From CALDTK01 sp045110575 (GTDB lineage: Bacteria > Bacteroidota > Bacteroidia > Chitinophagales > Saprospiraceae): a stretch of DNA of 64,000 nucleotides. A program made the translations under genes and the position numbers. Position 1 is the first letter of the stretch; every line of letters starts with the position of its first letter. This document shows, piece by piece, positions 1 to 8,713 of the stretch. The stretch lies in the NCBI GenBank assembly GCA_045110575.1, contig JBGCGF010000004.1:1-64000 (forward strand). The letters are read 5' to 3'. The notes below the pieces were generated by a model, which saw only the letters and a list, made by a program, of their open reading frames with translations, had not been told where the DNA came from and ran no database searches.

Positions 1-138
1 TGAGTTGGGAAGCTGGTGAATAGCGAAGCACGGCTGCAAGGGTTTAGGCCAATAAAATACGAAATCCATACATAATACCTTAGTCGAATAAAGCTTAACA
101 CGCTGATTGTTAGTGCTTTTATTATAAATCAGTAGACC

Positions 139-1230
139 CTACTTAGTGGATCCATATTTTATATCGATTACATTAATTTCTTGGTATGAAAGTATTTTAC
201 TGATGTCAGACACACCAACAACCTCTTTTATCTTACTAGATGTCGTAGGGAACAACTCAAATTCTATTGCGCGTTCAGTATCCATGTCTACATAAAACTT
301 GAATAAATTCTGTGACTCATTCTTTACCAATGCATAATCCTGAGGTTCCTGAGTGTATGTATCAAATCCATCAAAGAATAACCCTTTTTTCCCAAGCACA
401 TTAGCCTCATACACCTTATATGCGTTACCTCTTCCTTCTGGGTTACTGTCCCAAAACAAAGTATATGCTCTATTCTTATCTTCTTGTATATCTAGAAAAA
501 AAGTATAATCCTTATTACTAAAATACTGAACTTCTAGGGGTGTGGTAATCGCATTTCCTACATCTAAGTCTAATTGATTTAGGAATTCCTTTTCTGGCGC
601 GGCTGTAAAGCGCTTATTAATAACCTTAATAGGCTCTCTTTTAGGTCTATTAGCGATTTCGGCCTCGATTCTTTTTTGACGTAAAGCTTGATTCACTTTT
701 TGCATTGAATCACGAGCGATACGCTTTCTTTTTTCCGTCAAAACGAATGCCTCGTAATCTGTCCGCTTAGAAGCGTCCATAATTATGTACTTATTTTTTT
801 TTTCATAAAAAACATAATTAGATCCTGACTCAATATTTAACTTTTTTATCCAGCTATCAGCCTGACTGGAACTAAATTTCTTGTCTGGTAACGCATCGAA
901 AACCTGTCGTGTGAGATAATAAGTCCCAATCCCAGACAAGATCCCAAATCCAATAGAAGTAGCTCCTCTGTTTAACTCAAAGGACTCAGTCATGATGGGT
1001 TCACGATAATACCCGTATGCTGCACCTGCTGTTACGCCTGCTGCTGTTAGAAGATAGTTTCGTGATGAGTATTTCTTTTCCCATGCAGGATTTACTAAGT
1101 AAGTGTCTTCATAGAGCTTGTGTTTGGTAGAAACTACTGGTTTATAGCTTGTACACGCTCCTAACACTACTAAAACAGATATCAAAGCAATCCAACGTGA
1201 GTTCGAGCAAACCAACAACTTTACATTCAT
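139..1230 (-). CDS. lipoprotein of unknown function
   Basis: 363 aa. The first 26 residues form a signal peptide ending in the lipobox LGAC, so the mature protein should be lipid-anchored in the envelope. Two glycine-rich hydrophobic stretches follow (about residues 60-76 and 90-107) and could be membrane hairpins. The middle is rich in Lys and Arg, and the C-terminal half is soluble-looking with many aromatic residues. I recognise no family. It is transcribed alone, with the recombinase gene 166 bp upstream on the same strand. The frame is clean and the signal peptide is good, so the gene is real; its function is unknown. Confidence 0.75.
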   Translation of the reverse strand: MNVKLLVCSNSRWIALISVLVVLGACTSYKPVVSTKHKLYEDTYLVNPAWEKKYSSRNYLLTAAGVTAGAAYGYYREPIMTESFELNRGATSIGFGILSGIGTYYLTRQVFDALPDKKFSSSQADSWIKKLNIESGSNYVFYEKKNKYIIMDASKRTDYEAFVLTEKRKRIARDSMQKVNQALRQKRIEAEIANRPKREPIKVINKRFTAAPEKEFLNQLDLDVGNAITTPLEVQYFSNKDYTFFLDIQEDKNRAYTLFWDSNPEGRGNAYKVYEANVLGKKGLFFDGFDTYTQEPQDYALVKNESQNLFKFYVDMDTERAIEFELFPTTSSKIKEVVGVSDISKILSYQEINVIDIKYGSTK

Positions 1231-1396
1231 AGGATGGCATTTATTCCAATGTTTGCAAAATAGAAATATTTTTTTGCTTTATGCAAAAAAAAGAGTGCCT
1301 GGGGATGCTATCCAGTATCAACCATGACTTTACTATTTGCTTTTATAATTCTAGCAGTGTAGCCGCACTTTACCAGTTTGACCATTAATTACGGCT

Positions 1397-2026
1397 TTAC
1401 CACACACTCAAAGCCAACGCTCGTTTTTCGTCAGATTGTAGGTCTGAGTAGATCTGCAACATAGCAATCGTACTCCATCCTGCCCACTGGGCAATCTGGT
1501 GTGGCGGTACGCCTCGCTGCACATTTTTGACGATATAAGCGTGTCTAAGGCCACGTGCATTAGCATGGCTTCCTTTTATACCTGCGTGTTTCATAACGGC
1601 CTGAATGGTTCTAAATGCCGTCGGCCTGCTAATGTCCCATACAAACGCATCGGGATTATCTTTTTTGTTGCGGGTGAGGTGATTACCGCTCAGTAGTGCA
1701 TTTCTCAGTTCTTGCCCAACGGTAACGGTACGGAAGTGGCTCTTTCGCCATTTGAGACTATCAAAGGTTACGTCTGCACCTTTAATGATCGTTCCGTCCG
1801 CTTTGGTGACTTCGACGAGTTCCACATCTCGATAACGCACTTTGATAGCTTCTGAAATTCTACATCCCGTCAGAGCAACCAGACGAGCAAGCGTCTTTCG
1901 GGGTTCGTCGATCTCACGCATACTAAGTGCGGGTTCGATGGCATCGAGGTAGCTTTGAAGTTCGGCGGCCGTCAGGTACTTTCTGCGTCCGCTCGAGTCA
2001 TGAAGAGAGTAGTCAGGTCTTGGCAT
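1397..2026 (-). CDS. short tyrosine recombinase / phage-type integrase
   Basis: 209 aa, about two thirds of the usual length of XerC/D-type recombinases. The C-terminal catalytic domain is visible: the first Arg box TGCRISEA (about residue 55), the second box GLRHAY (about 160), Trp in the H/W position (AGWSTIAM) and the Tyr nucleophile in QIYSDL (about 194). The His of the HxxR box is replaced by Arg (RGLR). The N-terminal SAM-like core-binding domain is mostly missing. Family knowledge predicts site-specific strand exchange; whether this one is active is uncertain. No clear att sites or cargo border it, but a GTGAACCA/TGGTTCAC inverted repeat lies just upstream. Confidence 0.8.
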   Translation of the reverse strand: MPRPDYSLHDSSGRRKYLTAAELQSYLDAIEPALSMREIDEPRKTLARLVALTGCRISEAIKVRYRDVELVEVTKADGTIIKGADVTFDSLKWRKSHFRTVTVGQELRNALLSGNHLTRNKKDNPDAFVWDISRPTAFRTIQAVMKHAGIKGSHANARGLRHAYIVKNVQRGVPPHQIAQWAGWSTIAMLQIYSDLQSDEKRALALSVW

Positions 2027-2141
2027 AATTTGGCCTCGTGAACGTTATTTGGTGCAGTCGTTCAAGGATAGCGAAAATCCTACTCATTGAAAGGAAAAAA
2101 GTGGGGTAGGGAGGTGCTGGCCACCTTCGGCCATGGATTGC

Positions 2142-2172
2142 GTGAACCAGTATTCTACCAATAGTGGTTCAC
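2142..2172. repeat. 8-bp inverted repeat upstream of the recombinase
   Basis: GTGAACCA (2142-2149) and TGGTTCAC (2165-2172) are perfect inverted arms around a 15-nt spacer that itself contains ATT/AAT. It lies 116 bp before the recombinase start. It could be a recombinase or regulator binding site, but this is inferred from position and symmetry only. The rest of 2027-2310 shows nothing else. Confidence 0.4.
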
Positions 2173-2310
2173 TGATCAGTTTAATGTTCTATCAGTCTGC
2201 AGTTTAAATTTTTTGTAACATGTCCTACTGAATAATTGATACAGTATTCACAATCAGTCAAATTAAGTTAATTTAATACGACTAATCAGCTCCAATCAAG
2301 AGTGTTAAAT

Positions 2311-4389
2311 CTAATAACTACCCAATCGTCTCCTCAAGTACCACTCAATAGTAAGCAATCCCAAAGCAATAGCCAATAACCAAGGCCAGTCGATCAATGG
2401 GCGCGTACGCACACTTTGATAGAGGACGGGCTTTGCGAGGTTGTCAGCGAGCAGATCTTCTGTCAGACTAGCGATAGCGTTTGGCAGAACGAGTTTGCCA
2501 CCTTGCTGGTCGCTGATGCGTTGAAGTAGATTCCAATCTGCAGTTGTAACGATGGACTCCAGTTGGCGAGCCTCGACGTTGAACGAACCTTTAGAGGAGT
2601 ATGCTTCTCCATTGTAGGACGTAGAAGCACGGAACTCGTAACGACCTTCTGGAAGTCGTCCAACAGATAGGCGATAACTACTGCCCACCTTGTCCATAAG
2701 GAAAGGATATGCAGTACCGTCACTGTTGGTGATACGAAGGTTTACGTCTGGAGAGTTGACCAACTGGTAGCTCGCGTTGTAGAGTTCACCTTGAAGGGTG
2801 ATGTCTTCGCTCGTTGTGTAGAGGCGCTCAGCAGCTGTGACACGAAACGGTCGTTTGTCTTCGCGAAGTGCCAAGTACTGCACAAGAGAAGAGATCAAGC
2901 CGTCGAAGACTTCTTGACTTTGGTTTTGCTGGTACTCAGCGAGTCTCCAGCGCCAAAGGCCTTGACCGCTAAAGACGCCTACTTTGCTTCCGTTCACCTC
3001 TCCTGCTGCTAGCAGCGGGAAGTCCGTATCTACTCGTCCGATACGTTGGGTGAGTAGTACATCGCCCGTCGAAAGTGCTGAGTATTCTGCGAATGGTGCA
3101 ACAGCTGGTGGCCAGCTCTTGATGGTTTGATTCCACTCTTCGTTTAAGGTGAAGAGCGTGAATGCGCCGTTGAGTTTTGGGGTAACCTCATTGACTTGCG
3201 TCCCTTTTGCTTTGATAGAAAAGAGGCCTTGTGCACTGTTGAGTGCAGTCATGTCGGTGTTCTTGCCTGCAATAAAGAGGCGTCCGACTTTTCGTTTGTC
3301 AAGTTGCTTGAGCACGGCGCTGATGTCTTTGCCGGCAGCTGGAAGGTTGTGGAAGATCACCAGGTCTGCGTCTTTCACTTCATCAGCTAGGTTTTGCAGA
3401 AGCGCAAAAGAGGTCTCGTAGTTCTTGTTCCCTTCTAGACTCTGGCGAAGTGCACTGATGTCTGGATGAGGAGCGGCTGCGAGGATGAGCACCTGTTGGC
3501 GTGCATCGAGCACATCGACAGATATTGAACGACGGTTGTTGACCTTATTTCGTTCGTCCCTAGGACCGCTTGCCTGCACAACGTAGCGAGCTACACCTGC
3601 GCGTTTCGGTTCGACGAGGAACCTTACGGTTTGAAAGCTTCGCTTGGAAGCGATCGGAAGAGTCTTGGTATCGAGTTGCTTCGTACGGCCGTTGGTTGAG
3701 ACTTCGCTCACCGTGATGGTGGTCGAGCTTCCACTCAAGTTGGTTGCTTGGACGTCTACTTGAAGTTCGAGCTTGTCGCCGAGGTAGGCGATCCGGTTGT
3801 AGAGTGCATCGGCAATGGTTACGTCTCTGGCTGGGGTTGTATCTCCGAGTGGAACAGCATAAACAGGAGCTGTTAGTCCCGCGGATGCATAGCTAGGGTC
3901 AGATCCTTGGTTGTAGATACCGTCTGAGACGAGGAGAATTCCACCGAGAAGTTCGGGTGGATAGTTGTCTTTGGCGTAGGTGAAGAGTTGGGCGAGGTCT
4001 GTCGCTTGGTCTACGGTTGTGTCAGGCAAGCTGCGGATGCGCTCACCGAGACCGACGCGTTGGACGTCATACTTCTCTGCGATTGCGGCTGAGAGTTGGT
4101 CGAGTTGAGGTGCGAGGCTATCGACGGTTCCTTTGACGGAGGAGCTTTGGTCTTCGGCGATAATGAAGACGGGCTTTTGGGTCCGTGTGTCTACGTTCCG
4201 CAGGAGCGGTCCGAGGATAAGGAAGGCAATTAAGCCGACTGCAATGGCACGTAAAAGACCAAGCCCAAGGCGTGTGGCCTTAGGCAGTTCTTTCTCTCCG
4301 AAGTAGAGTAGTGCAGCAACAAGTATCCCGGCTAGTGCGCATAGTGCGACGAAGTAGCTGGGTTGAGTTAAAATAATCTCACCGTTCAT
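2311..4389 (-). CDS. VWA-domain inner-membrane protein
   Basis: 692 aa. Two N-terminal membrane segments (about 10-28 and 42-64) are followed by a von Willebrand factor A-like domain with a MIDAS-type DQSSS (about 80) and VSDG (about 155). Ig-like regions follow, then a glutamine-amidotransferase-like fold without an obvious catalytic triad (from about 295, VLILAAAPHPD). A last membrane segment near the C-terminus precedes RRRLGSY. This layout is typical of a Bacteroidota family of large membrane VWA proteins of unknown role, sometimes linked to MoxR/Bat-like clusters. No MoxR or Bat gene is next to it here. Family call is good; function is open. Confidence 0.8.
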   Translation of the reverse strand: MNGEIILTQPSYFVALCALAGILVAALLYFGEKELPKATRLGLGLLRAIAVGLIAFLILGPLLRNVDTRTQKPVFIIAEDQSSSVKGTVDSLAPQLDQLSAAIAEKYDVQRVGLGERIRSLPDTTVDQATDLAQLFTYAKDNYPPELLGGILLVSDGIYNQGSDPSYASAGLTAPVYAVPLGDTTPARDVTIADALYNRIAYLGDKLELQVDVQATNLSGSSTTITVSEVSTNGRTKQLDTKTLPIASKRSFQTVRFLVEPKRAGVARYVVQASGPRDERNKVNNRRSISVDVLDARQQVLILAAAPHPDISALRQSLEGNKNYETSFALLQNLADEVKDADLVIFHNLPAAGKDISAVLKQLDKRKVGRLFIAGKNTDMTALNSAQGLFSIKAKGTQVNEVTPKLNGAFTLFTLNEEWNQTIKSWPPAVAPFAEYSALSTGDVLLTQRIGRVDTDFPLLAAGEVNGSKVGVFSGQGLWRWRLAEYQQNQSQEVFDGLISSLVQYLALREDKRPFRVTAAERLYTTSEDITLQGELYNASYQLVNSPDVNLRITNSDGTAYPFLMDKVGSSYRLSVGRLPEGRYEFRASTSYNGEAYSSKGSFNVEARQLESIVTTADWNLLQRISDQQGGKLVLPNAIASLTEDLLADNLAKPVLYQSVRTRPLIDWPWLLAIALGLLTIEWYLRRRLGSY

Positions 4390-4450
4390 TCAGTCGTGTA
4401 TACGTGATGAGGGGGGGATTGTTGTGTGTCATGCTGCGTTTAGGTGGTGT

Positions 4451-4610
4451 GAGCGTATATCAAGCGGATCACTGTTCGACTAAAATTCGCGAATTTACGG
4501 TTACTCTGCGTTGAAAATACTCGTGATAGCCCTGCTATCCCTGTGTTTTTCGCCTTGATTAACCCGAAATTGACTGAATTTCGCCAAAACGCGACACTCT
4601 TGATAAACTC
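4451..4610 (+). repeat. 160-bp TIR element, copy C (most diverged)
   Basis: Aligns along its length with the elements at 21005-21164 and 18051-18208: a GACTAAAA block near the left end, AAAATRCTCG before the centre, CGAAAT and TTTCGCC near the right end. The ends are imperfect inverted repeats (GAGCGTATATCAAG and CTTGATAAACTC). The centre is a hairpin, GATAGC/GCTATC, where the other copies have TTTAGC/GCTAAA, so base pairing is kept while the bases differ. It overlaps the last 17 codons of the winged-helix gene and appears to supply its stop. It also holds one near copy of the GCTTTCGCCAAAAC word (AATTTCGCCAAAAC, 4577-4590). Confidence 0.6.
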
Positions 4611-4915
4611 TTAAATCGGTGGGTTAAACGTACGGAATGTGAGATGAAGGGAGGCCATAGGTTTTGTTGGGTGGTGTAGGTTGCTGGGAAATCATGAGAT
4701 TCAACACTCACGAGCTGGTGCGAAATGAGGATGTTTAGATGCCTCATGACAGTTGTTCTAGGTATGGGGTGATCCTCGCAAAGTTGATACAGGGTTAGTG
4801 GAGCACTTGCCAGTTGAGTAAGAATTCTTAGTCTAGCAGGGTGAGAGGTTATTTTAGAATAGAGAGCTATGAGTTGCTCTGAGGTGTTGTATTCGGCTGC
4901 GCGGGAGTAAGACAT
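4559..4915 (-). CDS. ArsR-like winged-helix transcriptional regulator
   Basis: 118 aa from the ATG at 4915; an in-frame ATG at 4978 lies inside the tandem repeats and would add 21 unlikely residues. Residues about 14-70 read as a winged helix of the ArsR type: HPARLRIL, LYQLCEDHPIPRTTVMRHLNIL as the helix-turn-helix, then the wing. It should bind DNA as a dimer. No metal-binding Cys pair is evident. The C-terminus is encoded by a diverged 160-bp repeat element and may not be original. Its whole upstream region is the 67-bp tandem array, which makes autoregulation at iterated sites an attractive but unproven idea. Confidence 0.7.
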   Translation of the reverse strand: MSYSRAAEYNTSEQLIALYSKITSHPARLRILTQLASAPLTLYQLCEDHPIPRTTVMRHLNILISHQLVSVESHDFPATYTTQQNLWPPFISHSVRLTHRFKSLSRVSRFGEIQSISG

Positions 4916-4970
4916 GGGTATAGATTTTACAAGCGCTAATGTAAAACAAAATGTTTTATATCTGAGTTGA

Positions 4971-5536
4971 ACAGTCACGAGTTCCGAACAGCGAACAAGA
5001 ATGGGTGTTGGATTTCGCGTTATTCTAGCTTGGTTGGACAGTCACGAGTTCCGAACAGCGAACAAGAATGGGTGTTGGATTTCGCGTTATTCTAGCGTGG
5101 TTGGACAGTCACGAGTTCCGAACAGCGAACAGGAATGGGTGTTGGATTTCGCGTTATTCTAGCGTTGTTGGACAGTCACGAGTTCCGAACAGCGAACAGG
5201 AAGGTGTGTTGGATTTCGCGTTATTCTAGGGTGGTTGGACAGTCACGAGTTCCGAACAGCGAACAAGAATGGGTGTTGGATTTCGCGTTATTCTAGCGTA
5301 GTTGGAACAGTCATGAGTTCCGAACAGCGAATAGGAAGGTGTATTGGATTTCGCATTATTCTAGCGTAGTTGGAACAGTCATGAGTTCCGAACAGCGAAC
5401 AGGATGGTGTGTTGGATTTCGCGTTATTCTAGCTTGGTTGAACAGTCACGAGTTCCGAACAGCGAACAGGAATGGGTGTTGGATTTCGTCTTATTCTAGC
5501 TTGGTTGGACAGTCACGAGTTCCGAACAGCGAACAG
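4971..5536. repeat. 67-bp tandem repeat array (8.4 copies)
   Basis: Units begin at 4971, 5038, 5105, 5172, 5239, 5307, 5375 and 5442, with a partial ninth at 5509-5536. The period is 67 bp, or 68 where an A was added. Each unit holds CAGTCACGAGTTCCGAAC, AGCGAAC and GGATTTCGCGTTATTCTAGC; differences are single bases. A period of 67 is not a multiple of three and no frame stays open across units, so the array is not coding. Units touch without spacers, so it is not CRISPR. It starts 55 bp upstream of the winged-helix gene and ends about 110 bp before the 3' end of the glycosidase gene. Confidence 0.95.
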
Positions 5537-5642
5537 TCCCCCCAATCTAGGTTTTGGCGAAAGCTCAACACCAAACACACTCCACCCTCAACTCCCGAGA
5601 ATCTTAGATCAGCACTGCGAAAACAGCAACCTCCTCTAAAAT

Positions 5643-7514
5643 CTATCCCTTCACAACCGTCTTCACAACCTCGCGTCCATCAGCTTCAATAACCAGCTGG
5701 TAAACACCGCTTGGGAGACGCGAAACATTGATTCGACCCTGACCTAGCTCACCTGCAGGAACGGTAATCGTTCTGCCAAGCACATCGATCAAACGGCCGC
5801 TCAAATCACCCTCCAAGGCTGCTGCAGACCAACTCGTATCCAGTGAAAGCGTCAACCAGTTCTTTGCCGGATTGGGCCAAACCTGAATGGCTTCAGTCTC
5901 AGCTAAACTTGACGTTGAAGAGGTACCCGCAATGATATCTGAGCTAACAATGAACCTCGGAGCACCATCTAATTCTATCGTTGAGTTGACAGGACTAGTA
6001 GATCTAGTCGTCTCGAAATCCCACTCTGCGACAACGTAATTACCATTTCGGAATGCTGCCGAAACTTGGTACGTCTCCGAAGGAAACTCATTGCCATCTT
6101 GATCCGTCGTTGCCCATACCATAAAGGCCATTGAATTGTCCGGTTGACGAAAACCTACACCCTCCACACCCGGTTGCAACGCGAGAAGATTGGTCGTTGA
6201 GGCACTATAACGAGCGCCACGAAGCAAGTCCGCATAGGTTTTGTAGGCAACGCCAGACTGCAAACGTACCACATCATCAACTCCAATATCCTCATCGTTG
6301 ATGAAACTGTAGAACCCCATCAAGTCGAATTCGAAGTTTGCATCGCCTTCTGTTTCTCGATCTGCAAGTTGGTAGGGGTGGAACTGATCGATTCCCCATT
6401 CTTGAGAACGCGCCAGGGCCTTCAAGATGTAGTTACGCTGCATTGCGATCGAACTGCGTTCCGCGCCTTCAGAATTGAAGTGCTTGCGTGGAAGGTTGCT
6501 TTCTGTTACGATCTTGACCTTTTCAGGATACTGACTCCCGTCGTAGCCATAATCAGCCAAGACGGCTTCAAAGTCGCGAAGCTTGTTTTCGTAACCCACG
6601 ATCGCTTGGTCAGAGGTACGTGTGTAAGCGAACTCACCGGCATCATTGTCCCACTCGCGAAAGGCTCCTTCGAGGTGCGGGTAGACGTGAAAGCTCAAGC
6701 AGTCAAAATAAGCTCCTCCTCCAAGTGGATATGCACTCGTTACTGCGCCGTTGTTCGGTTCGTCCGTAGTACGCATTATTGCATCTAAAAAGCTTGGGAA
6801 GCCGAGGCCTCCAACGGCAACATAGTCATTCGGCTTTAGGCGCTTTACCACCTCGTAACTGATGCGGAGCATGCGTACATAAGCTTGAATAGGGGCCTGA
6901 ATTTCAATTTCGCACGGGTCGATGTCGTTGTCGTACCAGTTTCCTTCAAAACTGCGATCCTTCCAGCCGTTTCCATCAAAATTGATGTCTGGCTCATTCC
7001 AGATCTCCCAAAAGCGTACTTCGTCGCCGTACTCTTCTACCGTTTTGTGTATGTAAGTAGCATAGGTATTGTTCTCGTTGTATGCAGTGCCATTATTGTT
7101 ATCCCAAATAGGCTCCCACATACCCTTGAATAGCTTGGTTCTGCTGCCAGAACACCATTCTTCCGTACCTCGTTGCTGATCAGAAGGATAGCCAATAATT
7201 GCAACATTGTTAGGGGCGCCTAGCTGCTTGTAGAGTTGAAATTCACTGTCTCGGATGTCATATCCAAACTCCTCTAAAAACCAAGCAAAAAGTCCCGGGC
7301 GGACTGAGTTTACACCGATGCCTGGAATATCTCCATTTGGAGTTCCCATTGAAATTCTGCCTAAGTCGGCATCTAGCCAGTTGTTGTACCAGCCGAAATT
7401 TATGCCTTGCGCAAAGTCTGCATTGTAGGCAGGAACACCGTCACGCGCAGTCTGAGCAGAGGAAACAGCCGAGATCAAAATCAATAGGGAAAGAGCAAGA
7501 ATTCTCAGCATCAT
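5643..7514 (-). CDS. secreted clan GH-A glycoside hydrolase with T9SS tail
   Basis: 623 aa. A signal peptide (about 1-20, ending SSAQ) precedes a TIM-barrel-like domain. FWEIWNEPD (about 165) carries the Asn-Glu acid/base pair of clan GH-A, and KIVTESN (about 335) is a likely nucleophile Glu. FHVYPH also fits barrel strands near the active site. The last ~85 residues are a T9SS type A sorting domain beginning VWPNPA and ending VVKTVVKG, so the enzyme should leave the cell or stay on its surface. GH family (for example 39 or a related one) and substrate cannot be told by eye. The 67-bp array lies downstream. Confidence 0.8.
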   Translation of the reverse strand: MMLRILALSLLILISAVSSAQTARDGVPAYNADFAQGINFGWYNNWLDADLGRISMGTPNGDIPGIGVNSVRPGLFAWFLEEFGYDIRDSEFQLYKQLGAPNNVAIIGYPSDQQRGTEEWCSGSRTKLFKGMWEPIWDNNNGTAYNENNTYATYIHKTVEEYGDEVRFWEIWNEPDINFDGNGWKDRSFEGNWYDNDIDPCEIEIQAPIQAYVRMLRISYEVVKRLKPNDYVAVGGLGFPSFLDAIMRTTDEPNNGAVTSAYPLGGGAYFDCLSFHVYPHLEGAFREWDNDAGEFAYTRTSDQAIVGYENKLRDFEAVLADYGYDGSQYPEKVKIVTESNLPRKHFNSEGAERSSIAMQRNYILKALARSQEWGIDQFHPYQLADRETEGDANFEFDLMGFYSFINDEDIGVDDVVRLQSGVAYKTYADLLRGARYSASTTNLLALQPGVEGVGFRQPDNSMAFMVWATTDQDGNEFPSETYQVSAAFRNGNYVVAEWDFETTRSTSPVNSTIELDGAPRFIVSSDIIAGTSSTSSLAETEAIQVWPNPAKNWLTLSLDTSWSAAALEGDLSGRLIDVLGRTITVPAGELGQGRINVSRLPSGVYQLVIEADGREVVKTVVKG

Positions 7515-7790
7515 ATTAGGTTGGTCGACATGTGTATGTGGTGCGACTGTATCATGAACGGCAGCTGCGAAGAACGCAGTGCTAGCGTTAATGTCTGGGC
7601 CGTTTTAATCACTGGAAATAGTGATTATTGCGCAATATGGTTAGATTTTACGCTAAGAACCAAGGGGTTACGTCATGAATAACTCACATGTGTTCGTTTC
7701 GCAATAGAGGTGCTTCTGTGTAACCTTTGTTGCTCGTGGTTGTTTTAAGGTGGACTATCCTTGCAGTCCAACAGATCAACATCATCTCTT

Positions 7791-8192
7791 ATGGCAAATC
7801 GTGCAAAAAGCTGGATTACCAGTGTCATGGGCCTCAAATGCCCGCATTGCCGAACAGGCGATTTGTTCGAAACTAGCACCTTATCCTTTAGTGACTCTTT
7901 CGAGATGGAGAAGCGCTGCAGCGTCTGCAATCAAAACTTCTTCCCCGAGCCGGGATTCTACTACGGTGCGATGTTTGTCAGCTACATCGTGTTTGCTTTC
8001 CCCTGCCTATTTTTCGTAATGTTCTTACACTGGATATTGGGACTAGGTATCGTAGCTTCTATGGTGCTTCTTTGTATCGTTGCTGGCGTTGGCTTCGTCT
8101 ACGTATTCCGTGTATCTCGTTCCTTGTGGATTCACATGAACATCAGATACGATCAGTCGATAGGAGATGAGCTTGCCAGAAAACAAGCATAG
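7791..8192 (+). CDS. DUF983 membrane protein
   Basis: 133 aa from the ATG at 7791; an upstream TTG at 7761 in frame is less likely. The N-terminus has a zinc-ribbon-like pair of CxxC motifs (CPHC and CSVC) and the DUF983 signature EPGFYYGAMFVSY. Two hydrophobic membrane segments follow (about 60-105). DUF983 proteins are short membrane proteins of unknown function, common in Bacteroidota and Alphaproteobacteria. It stands alone between two minus-strand genes. Confidence 0.85.
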   Translation: MANRAKSWITSVMGLKCPHCRTGDLFETSTLSFSDSFEMEKRCSVCNQNFFPEPGFYYGAMFVSYIVFAFPCLFFVMFLHWILGLGIVASMVLLCIVAGVGFVYVFRVSRSLWIHMNIRYDQSIGDELARKQA

Positions 8193-8260
8193 CGCATGCC
8201 ACTAGGCGCTAGTGAAAGTATACACGCTCACTAGCACCTAGACTTGTTTTAAAAGGACCG

Positions 8261-8695
8261 TTATTGTTCTGCAGCTTTTTCAGCTGCGAACTTCCTCGCT
8301 TGGCTTACCCATTCATGTCCCAATAGTACACTCGGGATATATACGACCAGGTCAAATACCCAAAACCAAGCAGGATGGCCTGGTAATAACAAAACGTTGC
8401 CGATTCCTCCTGCCATGCATATTCCAGCGAGCAGGTAGGCTGACCATTTTGGTAATCCTCCAAAGCCTAGAACGGCACCACCAATTAAGGCTCCTACAGC
8501 GTGGGCGACCATGATGCCGATGTAAGATGCCGCAGGTTGACGTTCCATGAAGCTCTTAAGAGCAACTGGATCTTGCATGACTTCAGCTGAAGCCCCGTCT
8601 ATTCCAAGAATGAATGGTACAAGGAATTCAAACATGCTCACCGTAATGATGAACATCGCGAGTGCAGTAATGAATATGAAAATCTGCTTGAGCAT
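8261..8695 (-). CDS. four-helix membrane protein, unknown
   Basis: 144 aa with hydrophobic segments at about 5-30, 60-80, 85-103 and 108-126, and a charged C-terminus (ARKFAAEKAAEQ). No catalytic motif is visible. It starts 18 bp after the stop of the SDR gene on the same strand, so the two are probably co-transcribed. Small membrane proteins of this kind recur in Bacteroidota genomes without an assigned role. Confidence 0.7.
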   Translation of the reverse strand: MLKQIFIFITALAMFIITVSMFEFLVPFILGIDGASAEVMQDPVALKSFMERQPAASYIGIMVAHAVGALIGGAVLGFGGLPKWSAYLLAGICMAGGIGNVLLLPGHPAWFWVFDLVVYIPSVLLGHEWVSQARKFAAEKAAEQ

Positions 8696-8713
8696 CTGTC
8701 GACTAATTCGTGA

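Noticed and set aside
4971..5536. Repeat array as a CRISPR locus
   Set aside because: Units are 67 bp and directly adjacent; there are no unique spacers and no cas genes.
1397..5536. Integron with a cassette array (recombinase plus repeats)
   Set aside because: The recombinase lacks the integron-integrase extra domain, and the repeats have no attC-type core sites or cassette genes.
5339..5692. Open frame through the tandem repeats
   Set aside because: The 67/68-bp period changes frame in every unit, and the frame runs antisense into the glycosidase 3' end.
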